Counted from the first letter of the stretch, positions 34,841 through 44,325 are shown. The stretch: 64,000 nucleotides of DNA from Mycobacterium deserti (GCF_025345615.1 NZ_JAODWD010000003.1:62001-126000); one strand, 5' to 3'. Notes: a model not told the origin generated them from the sequence alone. A program made the numbers and translations.

Positions 34841-36067
34841 CTAGGCGATGGCGCCGGAATTCTTGAACGCTTCGATGCGGTCCCAGTCCATACCGAGTTC
34901 CATCAGCACGATCTCGGTGTGCTCCGACGCCTGCGGGGCGCGCGTCGTCTCCAGCGGTTCGTGATTGAACTGCACTGGTCCGCGAACGACCCGGAACGGC
35001 TTACCGCCGTCGGTGGCGTCCACCTCGACGATCATGTCGTTGGCGATCGCCTGATCGTCGGAGCCCAACTCGACCAGGCTCTGGAACGGCGCCCATTGGC
35101 CCTTCATGGTCTTGAGGTGCTCTCGCCAGTAGTCGAAGGGCTTGCTGTGAATGGCGTCACGGATGAATTCGACTGCCGCTTGGGCGTTCTCGATCAGCGG
35201 CATCACGTCGGAGAACCGCGGGTCGTCGGCGAGATCCGGCAGTCCCAGGTGTTCGAACGCGTCGCGGATGTAGCCGGTCGGGCTGACGATGCACAGGTTG
35301 ATGGTGCCCCCGTCGGAGGTCAGGTAGTTGCCGAGGAACGGGTTGACCGTCGGACCGACGTTGTCGGGCATCAGCGAGCGCATGGTCTCACCGGTCTCCA
35401 TGCCTTGGGTGACGCTGGCACCCGCGGCCCACCATGCGGTGCTCAGCAATGACACGTCGAGTTCGACGGCCTCGCCGGTGCGCTCGCGGTGAAACAGCGC
35501 CGCCGAAATCCCGCCCGCGATGTTCATCCCGCCGATGGAGTCGCCGAACGCCGGAATGCCCTGCGACAGCGCGCCACCGATTTCCTCGGGTGTAAGGGCG
35601 TGGCCGACGCCGCTGCGCGTCCAGAACGCGGTGCCGTCGAACCCGCCGACGTCGCGCTCCGGTCCCTTGTCGCCGTAGGCACTCCCGCGCGCATAGATGA
35701 TGTTCGGATTGACGGCGCGAATGTGCTCGACGTCGAACTTGTTCTTCTGCCGTTGTGCAGGCATGTAATTCGTCAAAAAGACGTCGGCGGTCCTGGCGAT
35801 CTCGTAGAGCACCTCCTGGCCGTCGGCTTTCGACACGTCGATGCCGACGCTACGCTTGCCGCGATTGGGATGCTCGATGAGCGGATGCCGATTCGGGTCG
35901 AGTTGAAAGCCGCCCATGTTGATGAAGCCGCGTTGGGTGTCGCCGCGCACCGGGTGCTCCACCTTGATCACGTCAGCGCCCCAGTCGGCCAGGATCGCTC
36001 CGGCTGCAGGTACGAACGTGAACTGTGCGACTTCGAGGACGCGCACGCCCTCCATCACCTTGATCAA
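34841..36067 (-). CDS. CaiB/BaiF-family CoA-transferase
   Basis: About 408-residue class III CoA-transferase. MEGVRVLEVAQF and GADVIKVEHP open the fold; NRGKRSVGIDV and the conserved Asp region with GGFDGTAFWTRSG follow. It moves CoA between acids without ATP. I prefer the TTG at 36067, six bases after GGAGAGG, giving a start reading MIKVMEGV; an ATG four codons on lacks a well-spaced site. Divergent from the aldehyde dehydrogenase at 36163 across copy 6 of the palindrome. Confidence 0.87.
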   Translation of the reverse strand: MIKVMEGVRVLEVAQFTFVPAAGAILADWGADVIKVEHPVRGDTQRGFINMGGFQLDPNRHPLIEHPNRGKRSVGIDVSKADGQEVLYEIARTADVFLTNYMPAQRQKNKFDVEHIRAVNPNIIYARGSAYGDKGPERDVGGFDGTAFWTRSGVGHALTPEEIGGALSQGIPAFGDSIGGMNIAGGISAALFHRERTGEAVELDVSLLSTAWWAAGASVTQGMETGETMRSLMPDNVGPTVNPFLGNYLTSDGGTINLCIVSPTGYIRDAFEHLGLPDLADDPRFSDVMPLIENAQAAVEFIRDAIHSKPFDYWREHLKTMKGQWAPFQSLVELGSDDQAIANDMIVEVDATDGGKPFRVVRGPVQFNHEPLETTRAPQASEHTEIVLMELGMDWDRIEAFKNSGAIA

Positions 36068-36108
36068 GTGAGTCCTCTCCGTGTCCGCGGCCGTTTGTTG
36101 TACTTGTC

Positions 36109-36127
36109 TACTGTAATAGTTACAGTT
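36109..36127. promoter_or_regulatory. 19-bp regulon palindrome, copy 6
   Basis: TACTGTAATAGTTACAGTT. ACTGTAA and TTACAGT pair perfectly around TAG. One arm difference from the best copy. Centred between the divergent CaiB-type CoA-transferase and aldehyde dehydrogenase genes. Confidence 0.78.
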
Positions 36128-36162
36128 GATCGTCCCGCAGAACCCGATTGTACGAGGTGCAG

Positions 36163-37701
36163 GTGAGCGACGTCGAAGAACGGGCCGAGACCAGTCTCGA
36201 TGTCGGGAGGCGAGCAGCCGAGCGCGCCGAGTCACGCATGCTGATCGACGGTGAGCTGGTGCCTGCGGCCTCCGGGGCGACGTTCGACAACGTCAGTCCT
36301 GCGACCGGTGTGCGCCTGGGCAGCACCGCCGCCGCCGGACTCGACGACATGGACCGCGCCATTGCTGCGGCCCGCCGCGCATTCGAGGAGTCCGATTGGA
36401 CGACCAACCGCCTGCTGCGTGCGCGGTGTCTCGATGAGCTGCAGGAGGCGATCGAAGCCGAGCAGGACGAGCTGCGCGAGGAGTTGATCGCCGAGGTGGG
36501 TTGCCCGGCGATGACCACGCAGTCCGCGCAACTCGATTGGCCGCTCGCCGATGCGCTGCGTTATCCCGCCCGGCTCATGCTCGACTTCGATTGGCGGCGA
36601 ACACTCGAAGGTGGTGGTCTGTTCGGTGATCGCAATGTGCGCACCGTCGTCAAAGAACCCGTCGGGGTGGTCGCCGCCATCACGCCGTCGAACTTCCCGA
36701 TCGAGGTCATCCTCAACAAGCTGGGTCCCGCGCTGGCGACGGGCAACACCGTCGTGCTCAAACCCGACCCGAACACGCCGTGGAACGCGACGCGACTGGG
36801 CAGGTTGATCGCCGAGCACACCGACATCCCGCCTGGAGTGGTCAATGTCGTCGCCACGCCGTCCAACGACGTCGCGAACATGCTCGGCGTCGACCCGCGT
36901 GTCGACATGATCTCCTTCACCGGCTCCACCGCGGTCGGCAAGCATCTGATGCGTCAAGGCGCGGACACCATGAAACGGATGCTCCTCGAATTGGGCGGCA
37001 AGTCGGTGTCGATCGTGCTCGACGACGCGAACCCGGCCGCGGTCGTCGGGTCGGCCGTTGGAGTGTGTGTGCATGCCGGGCAAGCGTGCGCGGCCACCAC
37101 CCGCATGCTCGTTCATCGCTCGCTGTTCGACGAGGCCGTCGCGAACATCACCGCGGCGTATCAGGCCGTGCCCGTTGGTGATCCGGTGAACGCCGACACC
37201 TTGGTCGGGCCGGTGATCAGCGCGGCGCAGAAGTCGCGGGTGCTCGACGCGATCGAGCAGGCACGCCGCGACGGCGCCGAGATCACCACCGGTGGCGGGC
37301 CGGTCGAGGGACTGCCCGAACATCTGGCCGCCGGGCACTACATCGCCCCCACCGTGATCGTCGGGGTGAGCAACAGCGCCGCGATCGCTGCACAGGAGGT
37401 CTTCGGGCCGGTGCTGATCGTGATGCCGTTCGACGACGACGATGAGGCGGTGCGGATCGCCAACGACAGCGCCTACGGGCTGGCGGGCGCGGTCGTGTCG
37501 CGGTCGACGGAGCGCGGGATGAGCATCGCGCGCCGCGTGCGTACCGGATCCTTCGGCGTCAACGGCGGAATGTACTACGGCGCGGACGCACCGTTCGGCG
37601 GTTACAAGAGCAGCGGCGTCGGCCGACAGTGCGGCGTCGAGGGATTCGAGCAGTATCTGGAGACCAAGTCGATCGCCTATCGGGCGCCTCGGCAAAAGTA
37701 G
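36163..37701 (+). CDS. Aldehyde dehydrogenase
   Basis: About 512-residue NAD(P)-dependent aldehyde dehydrogenase. TPSNFPIEVILNK and VLKPDPNTPWN bind the cofactor; LELGGKS carries the general-base Glu and GQACAATTR the catalytic Cys; QEVFGPVLIVM is also present. All key residues are intact. The frame opens at 36148 (TTG), but the GTG at 36163 preceded by GAGGTG is preferred. Oxidises an aldehyde to the acid that the CoA ligases or CoA-transferase could then activate. Confidence 0.88.
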   Translation: MSDVEERAETSLDVGRRAAERAESRMLIDGELVPAASGATFDNVSPATGVRLGSTAAAGLDDMDRAIAAARRAFEESDWTTNRLLRARCLDELQEAIEAEQDELREELIAEVGCPAMTTQSAQLDWPLADALRYPARLMLDFDWRRTLEGGGLFGDRNVRTVVKEPVGVVAAITPSNFPIEVILNKLGPALATGNTVVLKPDPNTPWNATRLGRLIAEHTDIPPGVVNVVATPSNDVANMLGVDPRVDMISFTGSTAVGKHLMRQGADTMKRMLLELGGKSVSIVLDDANPAAVVGSAVGVCVHAGQACAATTRMLVHRSLFDEAVANITAAYQAVPVGDPVNADTLVGPVISAAQKSRVLDAIEQARRDGAEITTGGGPVEGLPEHLAAGHYIAPTVIVGVSNSAAIAAQEVFGPVLIVMPFDDDDEAVRIANDSAYGLAGAVVSRSTERGMSIARRVRTGSFGVNGGMYYGADAPFGGYKSSGVGRQCGVEGFEQYLETKSIAYRAPRQK

Positions 37702-37711
37702 ACCGGGCGCC

Positions 37712-38938
37712 TCACGTCACCGCGTCGAATGTCACCGGGATGGCCGTCGGTGACCGGAACGGTTGACCCCAGATGTGCGGGTCATCGTCGGTGACGAGCT
37801 CGAGGTTGACGAGCCGATCCAACAGGCATTCCACCGCGACGCGGGTTTCCATCCGGGCGAGATGCAGGCCCATGCAGGTGTGTTCGCCTGCGGCGAAGGA
37901 TATGTGCGGCATGCGCTTGCGGAAGATGTCGAACGCCTCGGAACGGTCCCAACGCTTCTCGTCGCGGTTGGCCGACCCGATGCACACGTCGATGACCGAG
38001 CCCGCCGGCAGGGTCACGCCTTCAAGTTCGGTCTCCTCGCTCGCGAACCGCTGCACGGTGGTCAGCGGCGTCTCGTAGCGCAGGCCCTCTTCGATCGCGG
38101 GCGCGATCAGGTCACGATCGGCTTGGACCGCCGCGAATTGGTCGGGGTGGGTGAGCAAGAGATACAGCAGGTTCCCCGACGACCGATAGGTCGTCTCCAG
38201 ACCCGCGGGCAGCAGCAGTCGCAGAAAAGAGAAGATCGCTTCGTCGCTGAGCCTCTCGCCGTCGATCTCCGCCGCGACCAGGTCACCGATGATGTCCTCG
38301 GTCGGTGCGGACCTGCGCTGCTCGATCTGTTGCAGGAAGTAGTCTTTGAGCGCCGTCGACGCTTCGAAGGCCCGCTTGTACTTCACGTGGTAACTGATCA
38401 ATTCCACCGCGCGCTTGCGGAACCACGGCAGATCATCGTCGGGCAACCCCAACAATTTCGAGATGACACGGGTCGGGAACTCGAGAGTGAAGTCACGAAC
38501 CAGATCGGCTTCACCGGCCGTGATGATCTCGTCGATCAGACCGTTGACGACCGGCCGGACGACCTCGGGCTCCCACCGCAGCAGCGACCTCGACTTGAAG
38601 GCGGCGGACACCAGATTGCGGTGCTCCCAGTGCTTTTTGCCTTCCATGGCGAGAATGGTCGGGCCGATGAACAATCCGATCGTGCTGTCGTAGATTTGTG
38701 AGTTGAACACCTTGCCATCCCGGAACACCCTGTTGACAGCGTCGAATGACACTGCGGCGTAGAGGTGTTCGGGCCGCATGGAGTCCGGCGTCTTGGACCA
38801 GTCCATGACGCTGCCGCGAAACACCCCGCCGGTCGCCTCGCGCCGCCGTGCGAACAGGGGATAGGGGTCGCGAAGGAGGTCGGCCGCCTCATCGGTCGTG
38901 ACGTCCTGAACGGGACTTTCCACCGGTGTCCTCAGCAT
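37712..38938 (-). CDS. Cytochrome P450
   Basis: 408-residue soluble bacterial P450. The heme-binding loop is SFAAGEHTCMGLHLARME, with Ala in place of the usual Gly after Phe; the oxygen-activating helix reads LPAGLETTYRSS, with Glu-Thr where Asp-Thr is common; EEGLRYETP supplies ExxR. ATG at 38938 lies 11 bases from copy 7 of the palindrome. Expected to hydroxylate a hydrophobic substrate; redox partners are not encoded nearby. CYP family not assigned. Confidence 0.9.
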   Translation of the reverse strand: MLRTPVESPVQDVTTDEAADLLRDPYPLFARRREATGGVFRGSVMDWSKTPDSMRPEHLYAAVSFDAVNRVFRDGKVFNSQIYDSTIGLFIGPTILAMEGKKHWEHRNLVSAAFKSRSLLRWEPEVVRPVVNGLIDEIITAGEADLVRDFTLEFPTRVISKLLGLPDDDLPWFRKRAVELISYHVKYKRAFEASTALKDYFLQQIEQRRSAPTEDIIGDLVAAEIDGERLSDEAIFSFLRLLLPAGLETTYRSSGNLLYLLLTHPDQFAAVQADRDLIAPAIEEGLRYETPLTTVQRFASEETELEGVTLPAGSVIDVCIGSANRDEKRWDRSEAFDIFRKRMPHISFAAGEHTCMGLHLARMETRVAVECLLDRLVNLELVTDDDPHIWGQPFRSPTAIPVTFDAVT

Positions 38939-38949
38939 CCTGCGATGTG

Positions 38950-38968
38950 TACTGTAAACTTTACAGTA
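38950..38968. promoter_or_regulatory. 19-bp regulon palindrome, copy 7 (perfect)
   Basis: TACTGTAAACTTTACAGTA: TACTGTAAA and TTTACAGTA are exact reverse complements around one central C, making this the best copy and the reference for the others. It lies between the divergent P450 (starts 38938) and aldehyde dehydrogenase (starts 39018) genes, close enough to block both promoters. Confidence 0.82.
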
Positions 38969-39017
38969 GAGTACACCAGCTGACCGGTTGCGGTGGCCAC
39001 TTGCGAATGGTGAGGCG

Positions 39018-40454
39018 ATGCGCGAGATCCTCGAGCGGCAACGGCAGGCCTTCCTTGAAGACGGGCCGCCGAGTGTCGCCGATCGCCGCCATCGAATCGA
39101 TCGACTTCTCGCTCTCGTTCTGGACAATGCCGACGCGTTCGTCGACGCCATGGCCGCCGACTACGGCACGCGACCCAGGGCGGGCTCACGGTTCACTGAG
39201 ATCCTGGGAATGATTTCGGTCATCGAGCACACCAGAGCGCATGTGCCGCAGTGGATGCGGGCAACCACGCCGATGCGAGCGGCCCGCATATTCGGTCTGC
39301 GCGCAGAAGTACAACCGTTCCCGCTCGGAGTGGTCGGCATCATCGGCCCGTGGAACTTCCCGCTGAACCTGGTGGTCCTGCCTGCCTCGGCGGCGTTCGC
39401 CGCGGGCAACCGGGTGATGATCAAGATGTCCGAGATCACGCCGCGCACAGCTGAACTGCTGCAGGCGACCGCATCCGAGTACTTCGACGCCACCGAACTG
39501 GACGTCGTGACCGGCGGGCCGGAGGTGGCCGCGGCGTTCTCGGCGCTGCCGTTCGATCACCTCTTCTTCACGGGGTCGCCGTCGATCGGGGCGCGCGTGC
39601 AGCGCGCGGCCGCGGAGAACTTGGTCCCCGTGACGCTGGAACTCGGTGGCAAGAACCCGGTCGTGGTGGCCCCCGACGCAGACCTGCGGCGGGCGGCGGC
39701 CAGAATCGCCCAGGCGCGCATGATCAACGGCGGGCAGGTCTGCGTGTGCCCCGACTACGTATTCGTGCCCGACGGCCGCGTCGACGCGTTCGTCGACACC
39801 GCGAAAGGCGTCTGGCACGCCATGTTCCCGTCGATCGTCGCCAACGACGACTACTGCTCGTCAGTGAACGAGGCCAACTTCGACAGGGTCGTCGGACTCG
39901 TCGACGATGCGCGTGCCCGCGGTGCCCGCGTCGACTCCGTCGTCCCGGACGGGGAGGCGTGGGCCGACCGCGGTTCGCGCAAGATCGCGCCGACCATCGT
40001 GCGCGACGTCGACGAGCGAATGACCATTGCCGCGGAGGAGATCTTCGGTCCCGTTCTGGTCGTGCGGCCGTACAAGGAGCTGACTGAGGCCATCGACTAC
40101 ATCAACGAGCGGCCGGCTCCGCTGGTGGCGTACTGGTACGGTCCAGACGACAAGGACTTCCGGCACTTCGTCCGGCGCACCCGCAGCGGCGGTGTGGCGC
40201 GCAACGATTTTGCCGCGCAGATGATTCCATCGGCCGCTCCGTTCGGCGGAGTCGGCCGCAGCGGCATGGGCGCCTACCACGGCAAGGCCGGATTCGACGC
40301 GTTCAGCCACCACCGCACGATCGTCGGCACCGATCTGCCGTTTACCATCACCGGCCGCGCGGCACCGCCCTTCACCGCGTCCACGCGCGCGGTGACAGAG
40401 CTGGGGCTGCGGATGGCGGCCCGCCGCACACGCCGCAGGCTCAAGCGCCGCTGA
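39018..40454 (+). CDS. Aldehyde dehydrogenase (coniferyl-aldehyde dehydrogenase type)
   Basis: 478-residue aldehyde dehydrogenase. IIGPWNFPLNLVVLP and MIKMSEITPRTAE bind the cofactor; TLELGGKNP has the general-base Glu; GGQVCVCPDY holds the catalytic Cys; EEIFGPVLVVRPY follows. The lack of a long N-terminal arm and the GPWNFP pattern match the coniferyl/fatty aldehyde branch. ATG at 39018 after GTGAGG. Its 3' end overlaps the converging FadD gene by 14 bases. Confidence 0.88.
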   Translation: MREILERQRQAFLEDGPPSVADRRHRIDRLLALVLDNADAFVDAMAADYGTRPRAGSRFTEILGMISVIEHTRAHVPQWMRATTPMRAARIFGLRAEVQPFPLGVVGIIGPWNFPLNLVVLPASAAFAAGNRVMIKMSEITPRTAELLQATASEYFDATELDVVTGGPEVAAAFSALPFDHLFFTGSPSIGARVQRAAAENLVPVTLELGGKNPVVVAPDADLRRAAARIAQARMINGGQVCVCPDYVFVPDGRVDAFVDTAKGVWHAMFPSIVANDDYCSSVNEANFDRVVGLVDDARARGARVDSVVPDGEAWADRGSRKIAPTIVRDVDERMTIAAEEIFGPVLVVRPYKELTEAIDYINERPAPLVAYWYGPDDKDFRHFVRRTRSGGVARNDFAAQMIPSAAPFGGVGRSGMGAYHGKAGFDAFSHHRTIVGTDLPFTITGRAAPPFTASTRAVTELGLRMAARRTRRRLKRR

Positions 40455-42093
40455 TGGCCTGTTCCCTGGCCCACCGGTAGTCGGCCTTGCCCGCCGGGCT
40501 GCGTTCGATCACCGGGCGGAACACGACCGCCTTCGGAAGTTTGTAACGGGCAATGGAGTTGGCGGCGTGGTCGATGATCTCCTGGGCGTCGGCGCTGGCG
40601 CCGTCGGCCAGAGCGACCACTGCGACCACCTCTTGACCCCATCGTTCGCTGGGTCTGCCGGACACCACCACGTCGGCGACCGCGGGATGCGATGCGACCG
40701 CCATCTCGACCTCCTCGGCGAAGATCTTCTCCCCACCGGAGTTGATCGTGACCGAGTCGCGGCCGAGGAGTTCGACGGACCCGTCGGCGAGGTGGCGCGC
40801 CCGGTCGCCGGGCACCGAGTACCGCACGCCGTCGATCACCGGGAACGTCGCCGCGGTCTTCGTCGCATCACCCTTGTAACCCAGTGGCACATAACCCCGT
40901 TGGGCCAGCCAGCCCATACCCTCGTGGCCGGGCTCGAGTAGTGTGCTCAGGTCCTCGGCTGCGACATAGGTGTCCGGGCCCGCGTTGAACTTCCCAGTGG
41001 CCACCGCGCCCGACGCCGACATGTGCGTCATCTGCGCGCCGGTCTCCGACGAGCCGACTCCGTCGACGACGATCAAGCCCGGCTTGACATCGATGAGGCG
41101 CTGTTTGGCCGTGGGTGTCAGCAGCGCGCCGCCGTTCGCGACCACTGCAAGGGATGAGAGATCGGCGTCGGTGCGTTCGATGGCATCGGCAAGCGGCCGC
41201 GCCATCGCGTCACCGACGACCGTCACCGCCATCACCTTCTCGCGTTCGATGGTCTGCACCACGTCGTCGGCGTCGAACCGGCTGGTGACAGCGGAGAACA
41301 CCACCGACTGACCGGTTGTCATCGCGGTCATCACCGCCCACTGCGCGGCGCCGTGCATCAGTGGCGGAAGGATCATCAACCGCGATTCCGGGGCCTCGGC
41401 CACCCGCTTGGCGATGTCTTCGTAGGAGTTGGCGAGTTCACCGGTGTACAGGCTGCGGCCACCGAACGATGTCATGAAGATGTCGTGCTGGCGCCACAGC
41501 ACCCCCTTCGGCATTCCCGTCGTGCCGCCGGTGTAGAGCACATACAGGTCGTCGGGCGATGGTTCGATCGGCGGCAGCACCGCGGTGCCGGAACCGACGA
41601 TCGACTCGTAGTCCACGGCGCCGGGCAAGAGGTCGTTACCGGAGTCGTCGGCGATCTGGATGAGGACCGTCAGGTTCGGCAGATCTGCCAGAACCTCGGC
41701 GACGCGGGGCGCGAACGCCGCGTGGTAAACGAGTGCGGTGGCGCCGGAATCAGCCAGCAGATACTGCAATTCGGCCTTGACATATCGGTAGTTGACGTTG
41801 AACGGCGCGACCCGGGCACGCCACGCGCCCAGCATCGCCTCGACGTACTCGGGACCGTTGTGCGCGTAGATGCCGAGCAGGTCCTGCCCCACCTCGTGGC
41901 CGGCAAGTTCAGTGCGCTCGATGTGACAGCCCAGCCCGCGGCTGTGCAGGAACGCCGCGAGTCGGTCGGCGCGCTCGATGATCTGCGCATAAGTGAAGCG
42001 TCGCTCACCCTGAATGATGAAGTCACGATCGCCGATCACCCCGGCGACGATGTCGGCGGCGGCTGGGACGGTGAACTGTGTGGTTCCAGACAT
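40441..42093 (-). CDS. AMP-forming acyl-CoA synthetase (FadD19-like)
   Basis: 550-residue ANL ligase close in type to the one at 20510: LYTGGTTGMPKGVLWRQ shares the same TGGTTG-PKGV-WRQ form. GVGSSETG, VPGDRA and SPAGKADYRWARE provide the remaining motifs with the catalytic Lys. The start at 42093 (MSGTTQFTVPAAA) agrees with homology; the frame itself continues upstream. Last gene of the Rieske operon. The FadD19 branch activates branched steroid side-chain acids, a hint only. Confidence 0.9.
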   Translation of the reverse strand: MSGTTQFTVPAAADIVAGVIGDRDFIIQGERRFTYAQIIERADRLAAFLHSRGLGCHIERTELAGHEVGQDLLGIYAHNGPEYVEAMLGAWRARVAPFNVNYRYVKAELQYLLADSGATALVYHAAFAPRVAEVLADLPNLTVLIQIADDSGNDLLPGAVDYESIVGSGTAVLPPIEPSPDDLYVLYTGGTTGMPKGVLWRQHDIFMTSFGGRSLYTGELANSYEDIAKRVAEAPESRLMILPPLMHGAAQWAVMTAMTTGQSVVFSAVTSRFDADDVVQTIEREKVMAVTVVGDAMARPLADAIERTDADLSSLAVVANGGALLTPTAKQRLIDVKPGLIVVDGVGSSETGAQMTHMSASGAVATGKFNAGPDTYVAAEDLSTLLEPGHEGMGWLAQRGYVPLGYKGDATKTAATFPVIDGVRYSVPGDRARHLADGSVELLGRDSVTINSGGEKIFAEEVEMAVASHPAVADVVVSGRPSERWGQEVVAVVALADGASADAQEIIDHAANSIARYKLPKAVVFRPVIERSPAGKADYRWAREQAISGA

Positions 42094-42101
42094 CGTGCCT
42101 C

Positions 42102-42716
42102 TCAAGGCTGGTGCGGGAGCAACTTGATCATCAGACCGTTGGCCTCGGATAGTACGTTGCCGTCCATGTCGGTCATCGTCGCCCTCACGAACAGCTTGCG
42201 GCCCTCGACCGAGTCGATCCACGCCCGAGACGACAACGGCTCGTCGGTGGGCGTGATCCTGCGGTAGTCGACATGCAGGTAGGCCGTACGACTGTCGGGA
42301 CGGCCGGCAGCCGACACGACCATCCCGAAGTGCCAGTCGTAGAACAGCGGAAGCACTCCGCCGTGCACCGCGCCGTTGCCTCCGACGTGAAAACGGCTGA
42401 AGTGCCCACGCATGGTGACCTCGTCGGCGCGGGTCTCGGCCACCTGCCACGGCGGCATGAGCGGATGTCCGTTGCCGGGTAGCTCGAGGACGCGGCCGGC
42501 CGGTGCCACACCCGCGCTCGCCCGGTGCTCCTCGAGACGTGTGCACACGTCCTCGATCGCCGCGGCGGCGTCGTTCCACAGCGTCACGCCGGGGTCGGTC
42601 GACACGGCGATGTCCTGCAGCCGTCGCATCGCCGACATGAAGCGGCCCATCTCCGGCGGCGCCGATGTCGGCTGGACCCGGGCGAACTCGCGGATGTCGT
42701 CGTCGGTGTCGGTCAC
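42102..42716 (-). CDS. Hotdog-fold thioesterase-like protein
   Basis: 204-residue protein with an N-terminal helical segment and a C-terminal PaaI-type hotdog domain: FHVGGNGAVHGGVLPLFYDWHFG carries the His-Gly-Gly loop, then TAYLHVDYRRITP and a final AWIDSVEGRKLFV strand. Could hydrolyse an acyl-CoA or bind it. GTG at 42716 gives a GTGA overlap with the upstream isochorismatase-like gene. The organisation parallels the hotdog gene at 11904. Confidence 0.78.
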   Translation of the reverse strand: MTDTDDDIREFARVQPTSAPPEMGRFMSAMRRLQDIAVSTDPGVTLWNDAAAAIEDVCTRLEEHRASAGVAPAGRVLELPGNGHPLMPPWQVAETRADEVTMRGHFSRFHVGGNGAVHGGVLPLFYDWHFGMVVSAAGRPDSRTAYLHVDYRRITPTDEPLSSRAWIDSVEGRKLFVRATMTDMDGNVLSEANGLMIKLLPHQP

Positions 42717-43330
42717 GGTCGGTTCCAAATCCTGATCAGCTCGTCGGTGGTGGTGATCGTCGCCAGCAGCGACAGCGTGTTGTCGATGATCGCGTCCGCG
42801 TAGTCGGCGGGAATGCCCGCCACCGCGTCGCGGGGGACGACGACGCGGTAAGCGGCGTTGACGGCGTCCATCACGAGGTTGGTTATCGCGACGTTGACCG
42901 ATACGCCAACGGCCACGATCGTCGACACCCCGAGGTTGCGCAGCACGGCGTCGAGGTCGGTGCCGCCCATCGGCCCGATCCCGTGCCACCGTCGCAAGAC
43001 CACGTCGGAGGGTTCGGGTCCGAGCTCCGGCAGCAGCTCGGCGCCGGGCGTCCCTGGGGCGATCACGACGTTGCCACCGATCGCGAAGATCTTGGCGTTG
43101 TGGTTGGCGCCGAGGCCGTCGGGTCGCTTCTGCACCAGGCAGTGCACAACGGTCACACCGGCGCTGCGGGCGAAGGGAAGCAGCCGCCCGATGTTCGGGA
43201 CGGCTTCCCGCCGTGCCTCTTCGGCCAGCACGGCCAGTCCTGCGTTCGGGCCGACGACGGCGCCCTGACACTCCTGCGTGACGATCGCGGTGTGGCCGGG
43301 TGCCGCGATCTCGCTGAGGTCGGGAGTCAT
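42713..43330 (-). CDS. Isochorismatase-superfamily protein lacking the cysteine triad
   Basis: 205-residue protein with the isochorismatase-like fold: an N-terminal strand IVTQECQGAVVG, LHGIGPMGGTDLDAVLRNLG-like middle and VGVSVNVAITNLVMDA. In cysteine hydrolases of the family the triad is Asp-Lys-Cys; here the Asp position is Glu, the Lys position reads RRWHGIG, and the Cys position is Ala (NVAIT). It is therefore not a standard amidase. Starts at the ATG overlapping the Rieske gene stop (ATGA). Confidence 0.8.
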   Translation of the reverse strand: MTPDLSEIAAPGHTAIVTQECQGAVVGPNAGLAVLAEEARREAVPNIGRLLPFARSAGVTVVHCLVQKRPDGLGANHNAKIFAIGGNVVIAPGTPGAELLPELGPEPSDVVLRRWHGIGPMGGTDLDAVLRNLGVSTIVAVGVSVNVAITNLVMDAVNAAYRVVVPRDAVAGIPADYADAIIDNTLSLLATITTTDELIRIWNRP

Positions 43331-44325
43331 ACCGATGTGGGCACCTCGTAGAATTGCGTCGCCCACTTACGCATGGCCATATACGGTTTCGCGTCCACCT
43401 TCGACAGCGCCGGGTTCTCGATGTACTCCTGATAGCGCCAGATGTTGAGATCCTCCCAGACGGTGCCGAGGTACTGCCGCTCGACCTGATCGCGCACTTC
43501 TTGCGGCGGAACGTCGGAGGTGTCGCCGGGCAGTCGGGGCCACCAGATCGAGTAGAACATGTCGGAGTAGCCGTCTTCGACCGGCGTGCAGGCGAAGATC
43601 AGCCGGTGGTTCGAGGATCCCTCGAATGCGCTGATCGCGAAGCCGAGGCCGGAGAAATGGCTGTGAATCCGCAGCGCCATCTTATTCGGGTCGTCACTGC
43701 GCGCGTCGGGCCAACCCGTCAGGAAGCGCCATTCCTCGTCGACGGCCGCCCAGTCCAGGCACACCGGGGTGACGGTCGCGCCATGGACGTAGTGGAAATG
43801 CGCGCTGTCGGGACCGTTTTCGGCGACGATCTGCGGATGCACCGGCTCGTGTTCGGCGCGGCTCGAGAACTCGGGGTACGGCCGGTAGTAGGCGTCCGGC
43901 TCGGTGGGGAACTGCGGAAACTTGTCGAACAGGTCCGGCATCTCCCACTGCGGCTCCCTGCCGTCGGGCTGATGCCAGGCGAACACACATCCGTGCTGTT
44001 CGACCACCGGGTACACGCGCAGTCGCAACGCCTTGTTGGGCCGCTCCGGTTGATAGGGGATGTAGCGATTGGTCCCGTCGGGTCCCCACCGCCAGCCGTG
44101 AAACGGGCACTCGACGCAGTCGCCGACGACCTTGCCGCCATGGCCGATGTGCGCGCCGAGATGGCGGCAATGGCCGGAGAGCAGATGCAGCTCACCCGCC
44201 TCATCGCGATAGGCGACCAGGTCCTCGCCGAAGTACCGCAGCGGCCGGACCTCGCCATCGGCGAATTCGGCCGACCAGCCGATCATGAACCACCCGGTGA
44301 CCTTCCAGGTGAACGGGACCTTCAC
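43327..44325 (-). CDS. Rieske non-heme iron oxygenase (KshA-like)
   Basis: 332-residue Rieske oxygenase alpha-type protein. Cys53-x-His55 and Cys73-x2-His76 bind the [2Fe-2S] cluster. The mononuclear iron ligands are suggested by ENGPDSAHFHYVHG (Asp173, His176, His181 region). Length and layout fit KshA, the 3-ketosteroid 9-alpha-hydroxylase oxygenase, and related enzymes without a beta subunit; a separate reductase would be required and is not encoded nearby. First gene of the minus operon controlled by copy 8. Confidence 0.88.
   Translation of the reverse strand: MKVPFTWKVTGWFMIGWSAEFADGEVRPLRYFGEDLVAYRDEAGELHLLSGHCRHLGAHIGHGGKVVGDCVECPFHGWRWGPDGTNRYIPYQPERPNKALRLRVYPVVEQHGCVFAWHQPDGREPQWEMPDLFDKFPQFPTEPDAYYRPYPEFSSRAEHEPVHPQIVAENGPDSAHFHYVHGATVTPVCLDWAAVDEEWRFLTGWPDARSDDPNKMALRIHSHFSGLGFAISAFEGSSNHRLIFACTPVEDGYSDMFYSIWWPRLPGDTSDVPPQEVRDQVERQYLGTVWEDLNIWRYQEYIENPALSKVDAKPYMAMRKWATQFYEVPTSV

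Noticed and set aside
36232..37695. Minus-strand open frame of 487 codons opposite the aldehyde dehydrogenase
   Set aside because: Composition is dominated by His, Arg, Gly and Val; the plus strand encodes all aldehyde dehydrogenase catalytic motifs.
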